64,000 nucleotides of DNA from Achromobacter ruhlandii (lineage in GTDB: Bacteria > Pseudomonadota > Gammaproteobacteria > Burkholderiales > Burkholderiaceae_B). The stretch is from NCBI RefSeq assembly GCF_902859695.1, contig NZ_CADIJL010000008.1, positions 62,001 through 126,000 of the forward strand, read 5' to 3'. The notes under the pieces were generated by a model, which worked only from the letters and a program-made list of their open reading frames with translations, was not told the DNA's origin and made no database searches. Positions within the stretch are counted from its first letter, which is position 1. Every line of letters starts with the position of its first letter. This document shows, in pieces, positions 22,907 to 33,434 of the stretch. The position numbers and the translations under genes were made by a program.

Positions 22907-24229
22907 ATGGCGATGCGCAAGCGAAACGAGGAAGTCTTTCCCAATGCGGCGGGGATTGATGTCGGCGCATCGAGTCACTGGGTGGCGGTGCCGCCGCATG
23001 TGGCCGAGGATTCGGTGCGCGAATTCGGGGCGATGACCGACGACTTGAACGGGATGGCCGACTGGCTGCTGGCCTGTGGTGTCGATACCGTGGCGCTGGA
23101 ATCGACCGGGGTGTACTGGATTCCGGTGCATGAGGTGCTGGAACAGCGCGGGCTGAAGGTCTGGCTGGTCGATGCGCGGCAGTTGAAATACGTGCCCGGC
23201 CGCAAGAGCGACGTGCAGGATTGCCAGTGGCTGCAGAAACTCATGAGCCTCGGGTTGCTGCGCGCCGCCTGGCGTCCGGCGGGCGAGGTATGCGTCGTGC
23301 GCGCGATCGTGCGCCAACGCGAGGTCCTCCTGACCGAGCAGGCGCGCTGGGTGCAGCGCATGCAGAAGGCGCTCGTGCAGATGAACCTCCAGCTGACTGA
23401 AGTGCTCAGCGACATCATGGGCATGACCGGGGAGGCGATCATCCGCGCCATTGTCGCCGGCGAGCGCGATCCGCAGGTGCTGGCTCGGCTTCGCCATCGT
23501 CGGGTCAAGGCCAGCTCCGAGGACGTGGTCAAGGCACTGACCGGCAACTGGCGCGAGGAACATCTGTTCGTGCTCGGCCAAGCGCTGGCGATGTACGACG
23601 ACATTGCGCGTCGCCTCACCGAGTGCGATGCCAAGCTGCAGACGCTGCTGGCCGAACGCGGTCAAACCCAGCTTGATCTCGGCCAAGCGCCGCGCAGCGG
23701 CAGCAAACTGGCGACGGCATTCGGCCTTCGTCAAGCCTTGGCTAACTGGGCCGGCGTCGATCTGACGCGCATCAATGGCCTGGGCGTCACCGTTGTCATG
23801 AAGCTCCTGTCGGAGATCGGGCCGGATCTGAGTCGCTTTGCCAGCGTCAAGCACTTCTGCTCCTGGCTCGGGCTTTGTCCGGGCACCAAGATCAGCGGCG
23901 GCAAGGTGCTCGCGTCCAGCACCAAGCGCTCAGCCAATCGGGCGCGGCATGCGCTGAAGATGGCGGCCATGACGCTCTCGCACAGCAACTCAGCCCTCGG
24001 CGCCTTCTACCACCGGCTGTGCGCACGCATGGACAAACCCCGCGCCAATACCGCTGTCGCCCACAAACTGGCCCGCCTGGTCTACTTCATGCTCACGCGC
24101 GGCGAACAATTCGTCGATCAGGGGCAACAACGTTACGAGGAACAGCAGCGGCAACGTAGCATCACCGCCCTCAAACGCCGCGCCGCTGCCCTCGGGTTTC
24201 AACTTCAACCGACCGCGGTGGCCGCATGA
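22907..24229 (+). mobile_element. IS110-family transposase, intact
   Basis: A 440-residue DEDD transposase/recombinase. The N-terminal RuvC-like domain shows GIDVGASSHWVAV, VALESTGVYWIP, and KYVPGRKSDVQDCQWLQ. The C-terminal Transposase_20 domain includes INGLGVTVVMKLLSEIGP and a serine-bearing MTLSHSNSALG. I chose the ATG at 22907; the open frame extends upstream into non-coding sequence. Element ends could not be fixed by terminal repeats, as expected for this family. A broken relative lies at 44088-44692. Confidence 0.92.
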
Positions 24230-24269
24230 AAACCGCTGCCGTCAGTTCTGTTTCTTGAGAGATCCGATC

Positions 24270-24569
24270 ATGTTTGAGCGATTGTTCAAATATCCCTCTG
24301 CCTCGGCGCGCCATCGTCAAGGGCCGTTGGCGGACGCCCGAGAGCAATTTCGGCAGCACTGCGCCGACCAACGAATGGCGCACGGTACCTCGCTTCGGAT
24401 CGCCCGTGGACTACTGATGATCGCCCAGCAAATGGATACCGTCGCCGAGGCGCTGGTCACCCCCCGGCAAGCCGGACAAGGTCGTGGTCGTTGCCTGCTG
24501 CGCAAACTGCTGACTATCATGAATGCCATCCTCAAAACCCAGACGCCGTGGATAGCGAAATGCGCTTGA
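24270..24569 (+). pseudogene. N-terminal fragment of a tyrosine recombinase
   Basis: A 99-residue frame begins MFERLFKYPSASARHRQGPL and continues through a segment with SLRIARGLLMIA. This matches the N-terminal core-binding part of IS-associated tyrosine recombinases as I know them. There is no catalytic R-HxxR-Y domain, so the gene is truncated. It begins 41 bases after the IS110 transposase stop, and its end overlaps the start of the next frame. Confidence 0.6.
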
Positions 24570-24928
24570 TTTTGAACACGGTTGCTCCACGTCTGCCCCG
24601 ATTGCTACCGGCCGGAGCGAAAGTGGCTGGGCGGGATTCGCACCCGCTGAAAGACAGCGCCTTTGCACGGCGCACTCCGACAGGCTGCTCGCGGGTGGAC
24701 ACGGCGCGTGACATGTTGCTACACTGCCTGCAGGCGAGCGGTGCGCACGTCCGGCGCTCCGCGATCGTTGCCTCCACTGAGTGGGATTTTCATCCGCAGG
24801 GTGCCTTTCGCATCGAGGCCCTCGGCAAGCGCGCGACCGACGACGAGACATTGAAAACCTATCTGGACGCCTTGGCGCTGACGCTCGATCCCTGCGTCGC
24901 TGACGAGGTCAGGCTGCACGATGCATGA
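24560..24928 (+). CDS. Unrecognised protein upstream of hypA
   Basis: A 122-residue frame (from ATG 24560) overlaps hypA by 8 bases, suggesting coupling to the hyp operon. I do not recognise the family. The C-terminal 70 residues (from an in-frame ATG at 24713, including STEWDFHPQGAF and LALTLDPCV) look like a folded conserved protein, while the first 50 residues have biased, junction-like composition. The left part may be recombined DNA and the true start may be 24713 or lost. Confidence 0.5.
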   Translation: MRLILNTVAPRLPRLLPAGAKVAGRDSHPLKDSAFARRTPTGCSRVDTARDMLLHCLQASGAHVRRSAIVASTEWDFHPQGAFRIEALGKRATDDETLKTYLDALALTLDPCVADEVRLHDA

Positions 24929-25262
24929 GATGTCGCTGGCCGAGGGCGTGCTGCAGATCGTCGAGGACGCGGCACGGAGCCAAGGCTTCTCCCAAGTGAC
25001 CGCGGTGAGGCTGGAGATCGGCCGGCTGTCCAGCGTCGAGCCGGAGGCGCTGCGCTTCTGCTTCGACGTGGTGGTGCGCGGCAGCCTGGCGGAAGGGGCG
25101 CGTCTGGAGATCGTGGATATCCCCGGCACGGGCTGGTGCCTGCAGTGCAGTGAGACGGTGCCGGTCAATGCGCTGTACGACTCCTGCCCGCGCTGCGGCA
25201 GCAGCCAGGTGCAGCCCACTGGCGGCACGGAAATGCGCGTCAGGGATCTGGAAGTGGCGTGA
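24921..25262 (+). CDS. hypA: Hydrogenase nickel-insertion protein HypA
   Basis: Nickel chaperone acting with HypB. The 113-residue protein begins with the invariant nickel-binding MHEMSLAEG and has the zinc site formed by CLQC and CPRC near residues 73-93. It is first of seven hyp genes. Length and motifs are standard. Confidence 0.96.
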   Translation: MHEMSLAEGVLQIVEDAARSQGFSQVTAVRLEIGRLSSVEPEALRFCFDVVVRGSLAEGARLEIVDIPGTGWCLQCSETVPVNALYDSCPRCGSSQVQPTGGTEMRVRDLEVA

Positions 25263-25295
25263 CCTCACGTCAGGACAAGGAGACAGAATCGAATC

Positions 25296-26276
25296 ATGTG
25301 TACCATCTGCGGCTGCGGCGCCGGCGAAACCCGCATCGAAGGCCAGGAACTGGAGCATACGCACGAGCACGTGCATGCCGACGGCACCGTCCATGCCCAT
25401 GCCCACCCTCCTCACGAACAGGATCACCATTACGCGGATCATGACCACGACCACGCTCATGCCCACCGCGCCGTGCGCGGCACCGACCATCTGCACTACG
25501 GTCACGGACCCGCTGGTGCCCATGCCCCAGGCATGAGCCAGGCGCGGATGGTGAAAATCGAGCAGGACATCCTCGGCAAGAACAACGCCTACGCGGCGCA
25601 GAACCGCCGCTGGTTCGATGAGCACGGCGTGTTCGCGCTGAACTTCGTCTCCAGCCCCGGCTCCGGCAAGACCACGCTGCTGGTGCGCACCATCGAGGCG
25701 CTGCAATCCACCTGCGGGCTGGCCGTCATCGAGGGCGACCAGCAGACCTCCTTCGACGCCGAGCGCATCCGCGCCACCGGCGTGCGCGCCCTGCAGATCA
25801 ACACCGGCAAGGGCTGCCACCTGGACGCCTACATGGTAGGTCACGCCCTGGAGCAGCTGCGGCCGCAGGACGAGAGCGTGCTGCTGATCGAGAACGTGGG
25901 CAACCTGGTGTGTCCTTCCGCCTTCGACCTGGGCGAAGCCCACAAGGTGGTGATCCTCTCCGTCACCGAGGGGGAAGACAAGCCCCTCAAGTATCCGGAC
26001 ATGTTCCGGGCTGCCAGCCTGATGTTGCTCAACAAGTGCGATTTGCTGCCGCACCTGTCCTTCGACGTGGAGCGGACCATCGAGTATGCCCGGCGCGTGA
26101 ATCCCGCGCTGCACGTGATCCGCACCTCGTCCACCACCGGTGAAGGCTTCGCCGAGTGGCTGGCGTGGATCACTGAAGGACTGGTCGGCCAGCGCGCCAA
26201 GCGCAGCCAGAACGTGGACCTGCTGCGCGCCCGCGTCGCCGAGCTGGAAGCGGAGCTGGCGGTGCTCAAGCGCTGA
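25296..26276 (+). CDS. hypB: Hydrogenase nickel-insertion GTPase HypB
   Basis: GTPase delivering nickel to the large subunit. The 326-residue protein carries the high-affinity CTICGC site at residues 2-7, a histidine-rich nickel-storage stretch (about residues 21-76), and the P-loop SPGSGKTT at 120-127. Later GTPase motifs include NKCD. The His-rich region suggests nickel storage as well as insertion. Confidence 0.96.
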   Translation: MCTICGCGAGETRIEGQELEHTHEHVHADGTVHAHAHPPHEQDHHYADHDHDHAHAHRAVRGTDHLHYGHGPAGAHAPGMSQARMVKIEQDILGKNNAYAAQNRRWFDEHGVFALNFVSSPGSGKTTLLVRTIEALQSTCGLAVIEGDQQTSFDAERIRATGVRALQINTGKGCHLDAYMVGHALEQLRPQDESVLLIENVGNLVCPSAFDLGEAHKVVILSVTEGEDKPLKYPDMFRAASLMLLNKCDLLPHLSFDVERTIEYARRVNPALHVIRTSSTTGEGFAEWLAWITEGLVGQRAKRSQNVDLLRARVAELEAELAVLKR

Positions 26277-26289
26277 TCGCCGAGCCCGC

Positions 26290-28647
26290 ATGCTGATGCC
26301 GCGAACCCAGCGCCAGCCCCGGCCCGTCCGCATCCGCATCCGCGTGCGCGGCGTGGTGCAGGGCGTGGGCTTCCGGCCCTTCGTTTATCGCCTGGCGCAG
26401 GAACTGGGCGTCGCCGGCTGGGTGCGCAACGACGGCGCCGGCGTGGACATCGAGGTCCAGGGGAGCGCCGCGGCCATCGCCGAGCTGCGCGAGCGGCTGC
26501 GCCGCGACGCGCCGCCCCTGGCGCGAGTGGATGAGATCGGCGAGGAACGCTGCGCGGTACAAGCCGACGCCGACGGCTTTGCCATCCTCGAGAGCAACCG
26601 TTCCGATGCCGCCGTGCACACCGCCATCGGCCACGACACGGCGGTGTGCGCCGACTGCCTGGCGGAGCTTTTCGACCCCGCGGACCGGCGCTACCGTTAC
26701 GCCTTCATCAACTGCACCCAGTGCGGCCCGCGCTACACGCTGACGCGCGCGCTGCCCTACGACCGCGCCACCACCAGCATGGCGCCGTTCCCGCAGTGCC
26801 CGCCCTGTCTGGGCGAGTACCAAGCGCCGGAGCATCGCCGCTTCCACGCCGAGCCCAACGCCTGTCCGGATTGCGGCCCCAGCTTGATGCTGCTCGATGC
26901 GCAGGGCATGCCGGTGCCGGGCGTAGACCCGATTGCCGGAACGGTGGCGCGCGTGCTGCGCGGCGAGATCGTCGCCATCAAGGGCCTGGGCGGCTTCCAT
27001 CTCGCCTGTGACGCGCGTAATGCCGAGGCGGTGGCGCGGCTGCGCGACCGCAAGCAGCGCGAGGAGAAGCCCTTCGCGGTGATGGTCGCCAACCCGGTGA
27101 CGGCGGCGCAGTGGGGCGATGTCTGCAGCGGCGCAGAGATCCTGCTCGCGGCGCCGGAGCGCCCCATCGTGCTGCTGCGCAAGCAGCGCATCGTCGACGA
27201 GCAGCTGCACGGCGTGGCGCCGGGACTCGCCTGGCTGGGCGTGATGTTGCCCCATACGCCGCTGCAGTACCTGCTGTTCCACGAGGCGGCCGGCCGGCCC
27301 GACGGGCTCGCCTGGCTCACGCAGCCGCAGCCGCTGGTGCTGGTGATGACCAGCGCCAACCCCGGCGGCGAGCCGCTGGTCATCCGAAACCATGTGGCGC
27401 TGCAACGCCTCGCCGGCATCGCCGATGCCTTCCTCCTTCACGACCGCGAGATCCTGGTGCGCTGTGATGATTCTGTGGTGAGAGCCGAACCCACCGATCA
27501 CCCATCGCAGCAATTCATTCGTCGTGCTCGGGGTTACATACCGCGTGCCATCAAGCTCGCCCGCAGCGGTCCGTCGGTGCTGGCGCTGGGCGGCTACTTC
27601 AAGAACACCGTGTGCCTGACCCGCGGTGACGAAGCCTTCGTTTCCCAGCATGTGGGCGATCTCGACAACGCCGCCACCTGTGAGGCGATGATCGAGGCGG
27701 TGGCCCATCTGCGGCAGGTGCTGGACATCCAGCCGCGGCTCGTCGCCCACGACCTGCATCCGGAATTCTTCAGCACGCGCCACGGGGCGGAACTGGCGGC
27801 GGAATGGGCCGTGCCCGCCGTCGCCGTGCAGCACCATCACGCCCACATCGCTGCGGTGCTGGCCGAGCACCGCTCGGACGGGCCCGCCATCGGCTTGGCG
27901 CTGGACGGCGTCGGCCTGGGCAATGATGGCCAAGCGTGGGGTGGCGAACTGCTGCTGGTGGACGGCGGCTCCTGCAAACGCCTCGGTCACTTGCGCCGGC
28001 TGCCGCTGCCCGGCGGCGACCGCGCGGCGCGCGAGCCTTGGCGCATGGCTGCCGCCGCGCTGCACCTGATGGGGCGTGGCGAGGAGATCGCAGAGCGCTT
28101 TCCGCAGCAGCCGGGGGCGAAGATGGTGAACCGCATGCTGGCCCAGCGGTTGAACGCGCCGCTCACTTCCAGCATGGGCCGCTGGTTCGACGCCGCCGCC
28201 GGCCTGCTGGGCACGCGCGAGACCATGGCCTACGAGGGCCAGGCGGCGATGCTGCTGGAAGGGCTGGCCGAGCGCTGGGGCGAGGGGCTGGCGCTGCGCG
28301 ATGCCTGGCGCATCGGCGCGGACAACGTCCTGGATCTGCTGCCGCTGCTGGAGGCGCTGTCCGCCGAAGCAAACCCGGCGCGCGGTGCGGCGCAATTCCA
28401 TGCTACGCTGGTGGCGGCGCTGGAAGCTTGGGCCGTCGCGGCGGTCCAGGACACCGGCGTGCGCACCGTCGCCTTCGGCGGCGGCTGCTTCCTCAACCAC
28501 ATCCTCGTCCGCAACCTGGGTCGACGCCTGGCGGCACGCGGCCTGACCGTGCTGACGGCGCAGCAGCTGCCGTCCAATGACGGCGGCATCGCCCTCGGTC
28601 AGGCCTGGGTGGCGCTGCGGTGGGCGCCTCAACTTATGGAAGAGTAG
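26290..28647 (+). CDS. hypF: Carbamoyltransferase HypF
   Basis: Makes the cyanide precursor from carbamoyl phosphate and passes it to HypE. The 785-residue protein contains an acylphosphatase domain ([17 protein letters not shown]), two zinc fingers ([32 protein letters not shown]), a YrdC-like domain, and a Kae1-like domain with [11 protein letters not shown] and [11 protein letters not shown]. The ATG at 26290 is preferred; the open frame further upstream is hypB read out of frame. Confidence 0.95.
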   Translation: MLMPRTQRQPRPVRIRIRVRGVVQGVGFRPFVYRLAQELGVAGWVRNDGAGVDIEVQGSAAAIAELRERLRRDAPPLARVDEIGEERCAVQADADGFAILESNRSDAAVHTAIGHDTAVCADCLAELFDPADRRYRYAFINCTQCGPRYTLTRALPYDRATTSMAPFPQCPPCLGEYQAPEHRRFHAEPNACPDCGPSLMLLDAQGMPVPGVDPIAGTVARVLRGEIVAIKGLGGFHLACDARNAEAVARLRDRKQREEKPFAVMVANPVTAAQWGDVCSGAEILLAAPERPIVLLRKQRIVDEQLHGVAPGLAWLGVMLPHTPLQYLLFHEAAGRPDGLAWLTQPQPLVLVMTSANPGGEPLVIRNHVALQRLAGIADAFLLHDREILVRCDDSVVRAEPTDHPSQQFIRRARGYIPRAIKLARSGPSVLALGGYFKNTVCLTRGDEAFVSQHVGDLDNAATCEAMIEAVAHLRQVLDIQPRLVAHDLHPEFFSTRHGAELAAEWAVPAVAVQHHHAHIAAVLAEHRSDGPAIGLALDGVGLGNDGQAWGGELLLVDGGSCKRLGHLRRLPLPGGDRAAREPWRMAAAALHLMGRGEEIAERFPQQPGAKMVNRMLAQRLNAPLTSSMGRWFDAAAGLLGTRETMAYEGQAAMLLEGLAERWGEGLALRDAWRIGADNVLDLLPLLEALSAEANPARGAAQFHATLVAALEAWAVAAVQDTGVRTVAFGGGCFLNHILVRNLGRRLAARGLTVLTAQQLPSNDGGIALGQAWVALRWAPQLMEE

Positions 28648-28651
28648 AAAC

Positions 28652-28888
28652 ATGTGCCTTGCTATACCCGCACGCATCGCGGAGAAACTCGACAACGACA
28701 TGGCCCTCATCGACCTGGGCGGCGTGCGCAAGGAGATCTCGCTGGCGCTGGTGGATGACGTCGCCGTGGGCGACTACGTCATCGTGCACGTGGGCTACGC
28801 ACTGACGAAGCTGGATCCCGAAGAGGCGGAACGCACCCTGAAGCTGTTCGCCGAAGCCGGCATGGTGCAGACGGAGGGTGCGTCATGA
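28652..28888 (+). CDS. hypC: Hydrogenase assembly chaperone HypC
   Basis: Small chaperone that, with HypD, carries the Fe(CN)2CO unit to the large subunit. The 78-residue protein begins MCLAIPARI with the essential Cys2. The start lies 4 bases after the hypF stop; the stop overlaps hypD as ATGA. Confidence 0.95.
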   Translation: MCLAIPARIAEKLDNDMALIDLGGVRKEISLALVDDVAVGDYVIVHVGYALTKLDPEEAERTLKLFAEAGMVQTEGAS

Positions 28889-30027
28889 AATACGTGGACG
28901 AATTCCGGGACGGCGAGCTGGCCCGTACCCTGGCGGCGAAGATCGCCCGCGACGCCGACTCCGGGCGCAGCTACAGTTTCATGGAGTTCTGCGGCGGCCA
29001 CACCCACGCCATCTCCCGCTACGGTGTCAGCGATCTGTTGCCCGCCAACGTGCGCATGATCCACGGCCCCGGCTGCCCGGTGTGCGTGCTGCCCATCGGC
29101 CGCATCGATCTCGCCATCAAGCTCGCGTTGGAGCGTGGTGTGATCCTCTGCTCCTATGGCGACACGCTGCGCATCCCCGCCTCCGAGAGCCTGTCGCTGC
29201 TCAAGGCCAAGGCCCGCGGTGCGGACATCCGCATGGTCTACTCGGCGGCCGACGCGCTGGCCATCGCCCAGCAGAATCCCCAGCGCGAAGTGGTGTTTTT
29301 CGCCATCGGCTTCGAGACCACCACGCCGCCCACCGCGCTGGTGATCAAGCAGGCCGAGGCGGCCCGCGTCACCAACTTCAGTGTGCTGTGCAACCACGTG
29401 CTGACGCCTTCGGCCATCATCACCATCCTCGAGTCGCCGGAGGTGCGCAAGCTGGGTACCGTGCCGCTGGACGGCTTCGTCGGCCCCGCCCATGTCAGCA
29501 CCGTGATCGGCAGTCGGCCCTACGAATTCTTCGCCGAGGAGTACCGCAAGCCGGTGGTGATCGCCGGCTTCGAGCCGCTGGACGTGATGCAGGCCATCCT
29601 CATGCTGGTGACGCAGGTCAACGAGGGCAGAGCCGAGGTGGAGAATGAATTCACTCGCGCCGTCACCCGAGACGGCAACCAGAAGGCCCAGGCCTTGGTG
29701 TCGGAAGTCTTCGAGCTGCGCTGCTCCTTCGAATGGCGCGGCCTGGGCGAGGTGCCCTACAGCGCCCTGCGCATCCGCGCCAGCTACCGCCTGTTCGACG
29801 CCGAGGCCCGCTTCGGCCTCGCCTACCGGCCGGTGCCCGACAACAAGGCCTGCGAATGCGGCGCCATCCTGCGCGGCGTGAAGAAGCCCACCGACTGCAA
29901 GCTCTTCGCCACCGTGTGCACGCCGGAGAATCCGATGGGCTCCTGCATGGTGTCGAGCGAAGGGGCGTGCGCGGCGCATTACAGCTACGGGCGGTTCAAG
30001 GACATCGAAGTGGTGGTGGCAGCTTGA
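28885..30027 (+). CDS. hypD: Hydrogenase maturation protein HypD
   Basis: Iron-sulfur scaffold on which the Fe(CN)2CO moiety is assembled. The 380-residue protein has the conserved [32 protein letters not shown], and C-terminal cluster cysteines in [10 protein letters not shown] and DCKLF. The length is normal for the family. Confidence 0.96.
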   Translation: MKYVDEFRDGELARTLAAKIARDADSGRSYSFMEFCGGHTHAISRYGVSDLLPANVRMIHGPGCPVCVLPIGRIDLAIKLALERGVILCSYGDTLRIPASESLSLLKAKARGADIRMVYSAADALAIAQQNPQREVVFFAIGFETTTPPTALVIKQAEAARVTNFSVLCNHVLTPSAIITILESPEVRKLGTVPLDGFVGPAHVSTVIGSRPYEFFAEEYRKPVVIAGFEPLDVMQAILMLVTQVNEGRAEVENEFTRAVTRDGNQKAQALVSEVFELRCSFEWRGLGEVPYSALRIRASYRLFDAEARFGLAYRPVPDNKACECGAILRGVKKPTDCKLFATVCTPENPMGSCMVSSEGACAAHYSYGRFKDIEVVVAA

Positions 30028-30034
30028 TGAATTT

Positions 30035-30090
30035 AACCGCAGAGACGCAGAGGCGCAGAGTTTTCTCCGTGTCTCGGCGCCTCTGCGGTG
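30035..30090 (+). repeat. Palindromic intergenic repeat, copy 1 (hypD-hypE)
   Basis: The 73-base gap between hypD and hypE is almost filled by a palindrome: ACCGCAGAG at 30036-30044 pairs with CTCTGCGGT at 30081-30089, and both arms are built from CGCAGAG-like units. A related copy follows hypE. Such repeats of the CGCAGAGACGC type are dispersed intergenic elements. Confidence 0.7.
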
Positions 30091-30100
30091 AGGATCGACG

Positions 30101-31150
30101 ATGAGCGAAGTGAAGAAAGGCTATATCCGGCCGCTGGATTTCAAGCACGGCCGCATTGACATGAGCCACGGCGGCGGCGGGCGCGCCATGGCGCAGTTGA
30201 TCGACGAGCTGTTCCTGCGCGCTTTCGACAATGAGTGGCTGCGCCAGTTGAACGATCAGGCCTGTTTCGCCGTCACCACGGGGCGCATGGTGATGGCCAC
30301 TGATGCCCACGTGGTGTCGCCGCTGTTCTTCCCCGGCGGCGACATCGGCGGCCTGTCGGTGCATGGCACCATCAACGACGTGGCCATGGCCGGCGCCCGG
30401 CCGCTCTACCTCGCCGCCAGCTTCGTCATCGAGGAGGGTTTTCCGCTGGCGGACCTGCGGCGCATCGTGGACTCCATGGCCCAGGCGTCGCAGGAAGCGC
30501 GGGTGCCCATCATCACCGGTGATACCAAGGTCGTCGAGCAGGGCAAGGGCGACGGTGTTTTCATCACTACGACCGGCGTCGGCGTCGTGCCCGAGGGCGT
30601 GAGTATCAGCGGCGAGCGGGCCCGGCCGGGCGACCGCATCATCGTCTCCGGTGCCATCGGCGACCACGGCATGGCCATCATGTCGCAGCGGGAGAACCTG
30701 CGCTTCGACACCGAGATCGTCTCCGACACCGCGGCCCTGCACGGCCTGGTGACGGCGATGGTGATGGCGGTGCCCGACATCCACGTGCTGCGCGATCCCA
30801 CCCGCGGCGGCGTCGCCACCACGCTGAACGAGATCGCCCGGCAGGCCGGCGTGGGCATGATGCTGGACGAGGCGGCGATTCCGGTGAATCCGCAGGTGGC
30901 GGCCGCCTGCGAATTCCTTGGCCTGGATCCGCTTTACGTCGCCAACGAGGGCAAGCTCGTCGCCATCTGCGCGGCGGGCGATGCAGATCGACTGCTGGAA
31001 GTGATGCGTGCCCATCCCCTGGGGGCCCGCGCCGCCGTCATCGGCGAAGTCACCGAAGATCCTCATCACTTCGTGCAGATGAAGACCGCCTTCGGCGGAC
31101 GGCGCATCGTCGATTGGCTCTCCGGTGAGCAGTTGCCGAGAATATGTTGA
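30101..31150 (+). CDS. hypE: Hydrogenase maturation protein HypE
   Basis: Dehydrates the carbamoyl group on its C-terminal cysteine to a thiocyanate, the cyanide donor. The 349-residue PurM-like protein has MSHGGGGRAM near residue 21, ATDAHVVSPLFFPGGDIG, RDPTRGGVATTLNE, and ends exactly in PRIC, placing the catalytic cysteine at the C-terminus. Confidence 0.96.
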   Translation: MSEVKKGYIRPLDFKHGRIDMSHGGGGRAMAQLIDELFLRAFDNEWLRQLNDQACFAVTTGRMVMATDAHVVSPLFFPGGDIGGLSVHGTINDVAMAGARPLYLAASFVIEEGFPLADLRRIVDSMAQASQEARVPIITGDTKVVEQGKGDGVFITTTGVGVVPEGVSISGERARPGDRIIVSGAIGDHGMAIMSQRENLRFDTEIVSDTAALHGLVTAMVMAVPDIHVLRDPTRGGVATTLNEIARQAGVGMMLDEAAIPVNPQVAAACEFLGLDPLYVANEGKLVAICAAGDADRLLEVMRAHPLGARAAVIGEVTEDPHHFVQMKTAFGGRRIVDWLSGEQLPRIC

Positions 31151-31159
31151 GAGGTTGAT

Positions 31160-31235
31160 TTTGAAACGCAGAGACGCCGAGACGCGGAGGAATTCAGAAC
31201 AGGTTTTCTCGGCGCCTCGGCGCCTCGGCGTTTAA
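31160..31235 (+). repeat. Palindromic intergenic repeat, copy 2 (hypE-hypX)
   Basis: A palindrome of the same style as copy 1 fills the hypE-hypX gap: a left arm starting AAACGCAGAGACGCCGAG (31164) pairs with a right arm of repeated CGGCGCCT units ending CGGCGTTT (31233). The unit content resembles copy 1 but the sequence is clearly diverged. Confidence 0.65.
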
Positions 31236-31248
31236 TGCAGCGTGATTC

Positions 31249-32988
31249 ATGCGAATACTCTTCCTCACCCACAGCTTCAACAACCTCACCCAGCGCCTCT
31301 ACGTGGAACTCACCGGGCGCGGGCACGAGGTGTCCATCGAGTTCGACATCGCCGACAGCGTGGCCGAGGAGGCCGTCGCGCTGTTCCGGCCGGATCTCAT
31401 CGTGGCGCCCTATCTGCGCCGGGCGATACCCGAGTCCATCTGGCGCCAGCACGTTTGCCTGGTGGTGCATCCGGGCATCGTCGGCGATCGCGGTCCCTCG
31501 GCGCTGGACTGGACGATCCAGGAGGGTGTGGATGAGTGGGGCGTCACGGTGCTGCAGGCCAACGGCGAGATGGATGCCGGCGACATCTGGGCCACCGAGA
31601 CCTTTCCCATGTGCCTGGCGAAGAAGAGCAGCCTCTACCGCAACGAGGTGACGGCGGCGGCGACCCGCGCGGTGCTGGCGGCGGTCGGGCGCTACGCCGT
31701 GTATCGTTCCGGCGCATTCCGCCCGCGGCCGCTGGACTATGCGGATCCAAACGTGCGCGGCCGGCTGCGTCCGCTCATGAAGCAGGAAGACCGTAGCATC
31801 GACTGGCAGCGCGAGAGCACCGAGCAGGTGTTGCGCAAGCTCCACGCGGCGGACGGTTTCCCCGGCGTGCGCGACGAACTGTTCGGCGTGCCCTGTCATC
31901 TCTTCGACGCCCATGCGGAGTACCGCCTGCGGGGCGAGCCGGGCGCGCTGCTGGGGCGGCGTGAGGGTGCAGTGCTGCGCGCCACGGTGGATGGCGCGGT
32001 GTGGATCGGCCATGCGAAGCGCGCCGACCGCGATGATGCGCTGAAGCTGCCTGCCACCCTGGCCTTCGCCGAGGAGACGAAGGATCTGCCCGAGTACACC
32101 GTGCCCCTGTGGCGCGAAGAGGAGGGAGACTGGAGCCCGCTGCGCTACCATGAGGCCGGCGGCGTCGGCTACCTGCATTTCGATTTCTACAACGGCGCCA
32201 TGGGCACGACGCAATGCCAGCGCCTGCTCGCCGCCTACGAGTTCGCGCGCAGCCGGTCCACGAAGGTCATCGTGCTCCTGGGCGGTGCGGACTTCTGGTC
32301 CAACGGGATCCACCTCAATCTCATCGAGGCGGCGGACAGCGCCGCCGATGAGTCCTGGCGCAACATCAACGCCATCGACGACGTGGCCCGCGCCGTCATC
32401 GAGACCGGCGGCCAGCTCACCGTCGCCGCGCTGCGCGGCAACGCCGGCGCCGGCGGCGCCTTCCTGGCGCTGGCGGCGGACGAAGTGTGGGCGCGCGAGG
32501 CGGCGATCCTCAACCCCCACTACAAGAACATGGGTAACCTCTACGGCTCCGAGTACTGGACCTACCTGCTGCCCAGGCGGGTGGGCATGGCGCGCGCCCG
32601 CGCCATCATGCAGAACCGCCTGCCCCTCGGCGCCGCGGAAGCGGCGCGGGAAGGCGTGGTGGATGCCTGCCTGTCCGGCGACGTGGCGGCCTTCACCGTG
32701 CAGGTGGTGGCCCGTGCCGAAGCGCTGGCCGCTGCGGTGGACCTGGCACAGCGGCTCGAGGAGAAGCGCGCGCGGCGCGTGCGCGACGAGGCCGTGAAGC
32801 CGCTGGCCGCCTATCGCGACGAAGAGCTGGAACACATGCGGCGCAACTTCTACGGCTTCGATCCCAGCTATCACGTGGCGCGCTATCATTTCGTGCGCCG
32901 CACGCCGCACTCGTGGACGCCGCGGCATCTGGCCGCACACCGCGACATCGATTGGGGGACAGGCCGCCTGAAGGCCGTGAAGCCATGA
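31249..32988 (+). CDS. hypX: HypX/HoxX, CO-ligand synthesis enzyme
   Basis: Makes the active-site carbon monoxide from formyl-tetrahydrofolate, allowing [NiFe]-hydrogenase maturation in air. The 579-residue protein joins an N-terminal formyl-THF-binding domain (HPGIVGDRGPSALDW) to a C-terminal enoyl-CoA-hydratase-like domain (NAGAGGAFLALAADEVWAR, NPHYKNMGNLYGSEYW). It overlaps the following response-regulator frame by 4 bases. Its presence points to aerobic hydrogenase assembly. Confidence 0.94.
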   Translation: MRILFLTHSFNNLTQRLYVELTGRGHEVSIEFDIADSVAEEAVALFRPDLIVAPYLRRAIPESIWRQHVCLVVHPGIVGDRGPSALDWTIQEGVDEWGVTVLQANGEMDAGDIWATETFPMCLAKKSSLYRNEVTAAATRAVLAAVGRYAVYRSGAFRPRPLDYADPNVRGRLRPLMKQEDRSIDWQRESTEQVLRKLHAADGFPGVRDELFGVPCHLFDAHAEYRLRGEPGALLGRREGAVLRATVDGAVWIGHAKRADRDDALKLPATLAFAEETKDLPEYTVPLWREEEGDWSPLRYHEAGGVGYLHFDFYNGAMGTTQCQRLLAAYEFARSRSTKVIVLLGGADFWSNGIHLNLIEAADSAADESWRNINAIDDVARAVIETGGQLTVAALRGNAGAGGAFLALAADEVWAREAAILNPHYKNMGNLYGSEYWTYLLPRRVGMARARAIMQNRLPLGAAEAAREGVVDACLSGDVAAFTVQVVARAEALAAAVDLAQRLEEKRARRVRDEAVKPLAAYRDEELEHMRRNFYGFDPSYHVARYHFVRRTPHSWTPRHLAAHRDIDWGTGRLKAVKP

Positions 32989-33434
32989 CGACAAAAACCA
33001 GGTTGCCCACCGTGCTGGTGGTGGATGACGAGGTGCGCTCCCAAGAGGCGCTGCGCCGCACGCTGGAGGAGGAATTCGAGGTGCTCACCGCCTCCGGCGC
33101 GGGGGAGGCGCGAGGCATCATGGAGCGCGACTTCGTGCAGCTGCTGCTCTGCGACCAGCGCATGCCCGGCATGTCCGGCGTGGAGTTCCTCAAGCAGGTG
33201 CGCAGCCAGTGGCCGGACGTGGTGCGGATGATCATCTCCGGCTACACGGACTCCAAAGACATCATTGCCGGCATCAATGACGCTGGCATCTACCAGTACA
33301 TCCTCAAGCCGTGGCAGCCGGAGCAGCTACTGCTCACCCTGCACAACGCCGCCGAGCTTTACCGGCTGCAGAGCGAGAACCAGCGCCTGGCGCTGGAGCT
33401 GCGCACCAGCGAGCCGGTGCTGAAGAAGCGCGTC
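32985..33434 (+). pseudogene. hoxA: hoxA, truncated NtrC-type hydrogenase regulator
   Basis: HoxA is the sigma-54 activator of hydrogenase genes. Here only the receiver domain survives: LVVDDEVRSQEALR, the phosphoacceptor region LLLCDQRMPGMSG and ISGYTDSKD, followed by the linker LRTSEPVLKKRV. After about codon 147 the frame runs into the antisense of a broken cbbY and continues as nonsense to 33914. The AAA+ and DNA-binding domains are gone, so activator function is lost, although a stub could still be made. Confidence 0.9.

Noticed and set aside
24600-24720. A complete tRNA-Cys gene on the minus strand
   Set aside because: T-arm-like and anticodon-like arms are present but the acceptor stem has no 5' partner and the D-arm does not pair.
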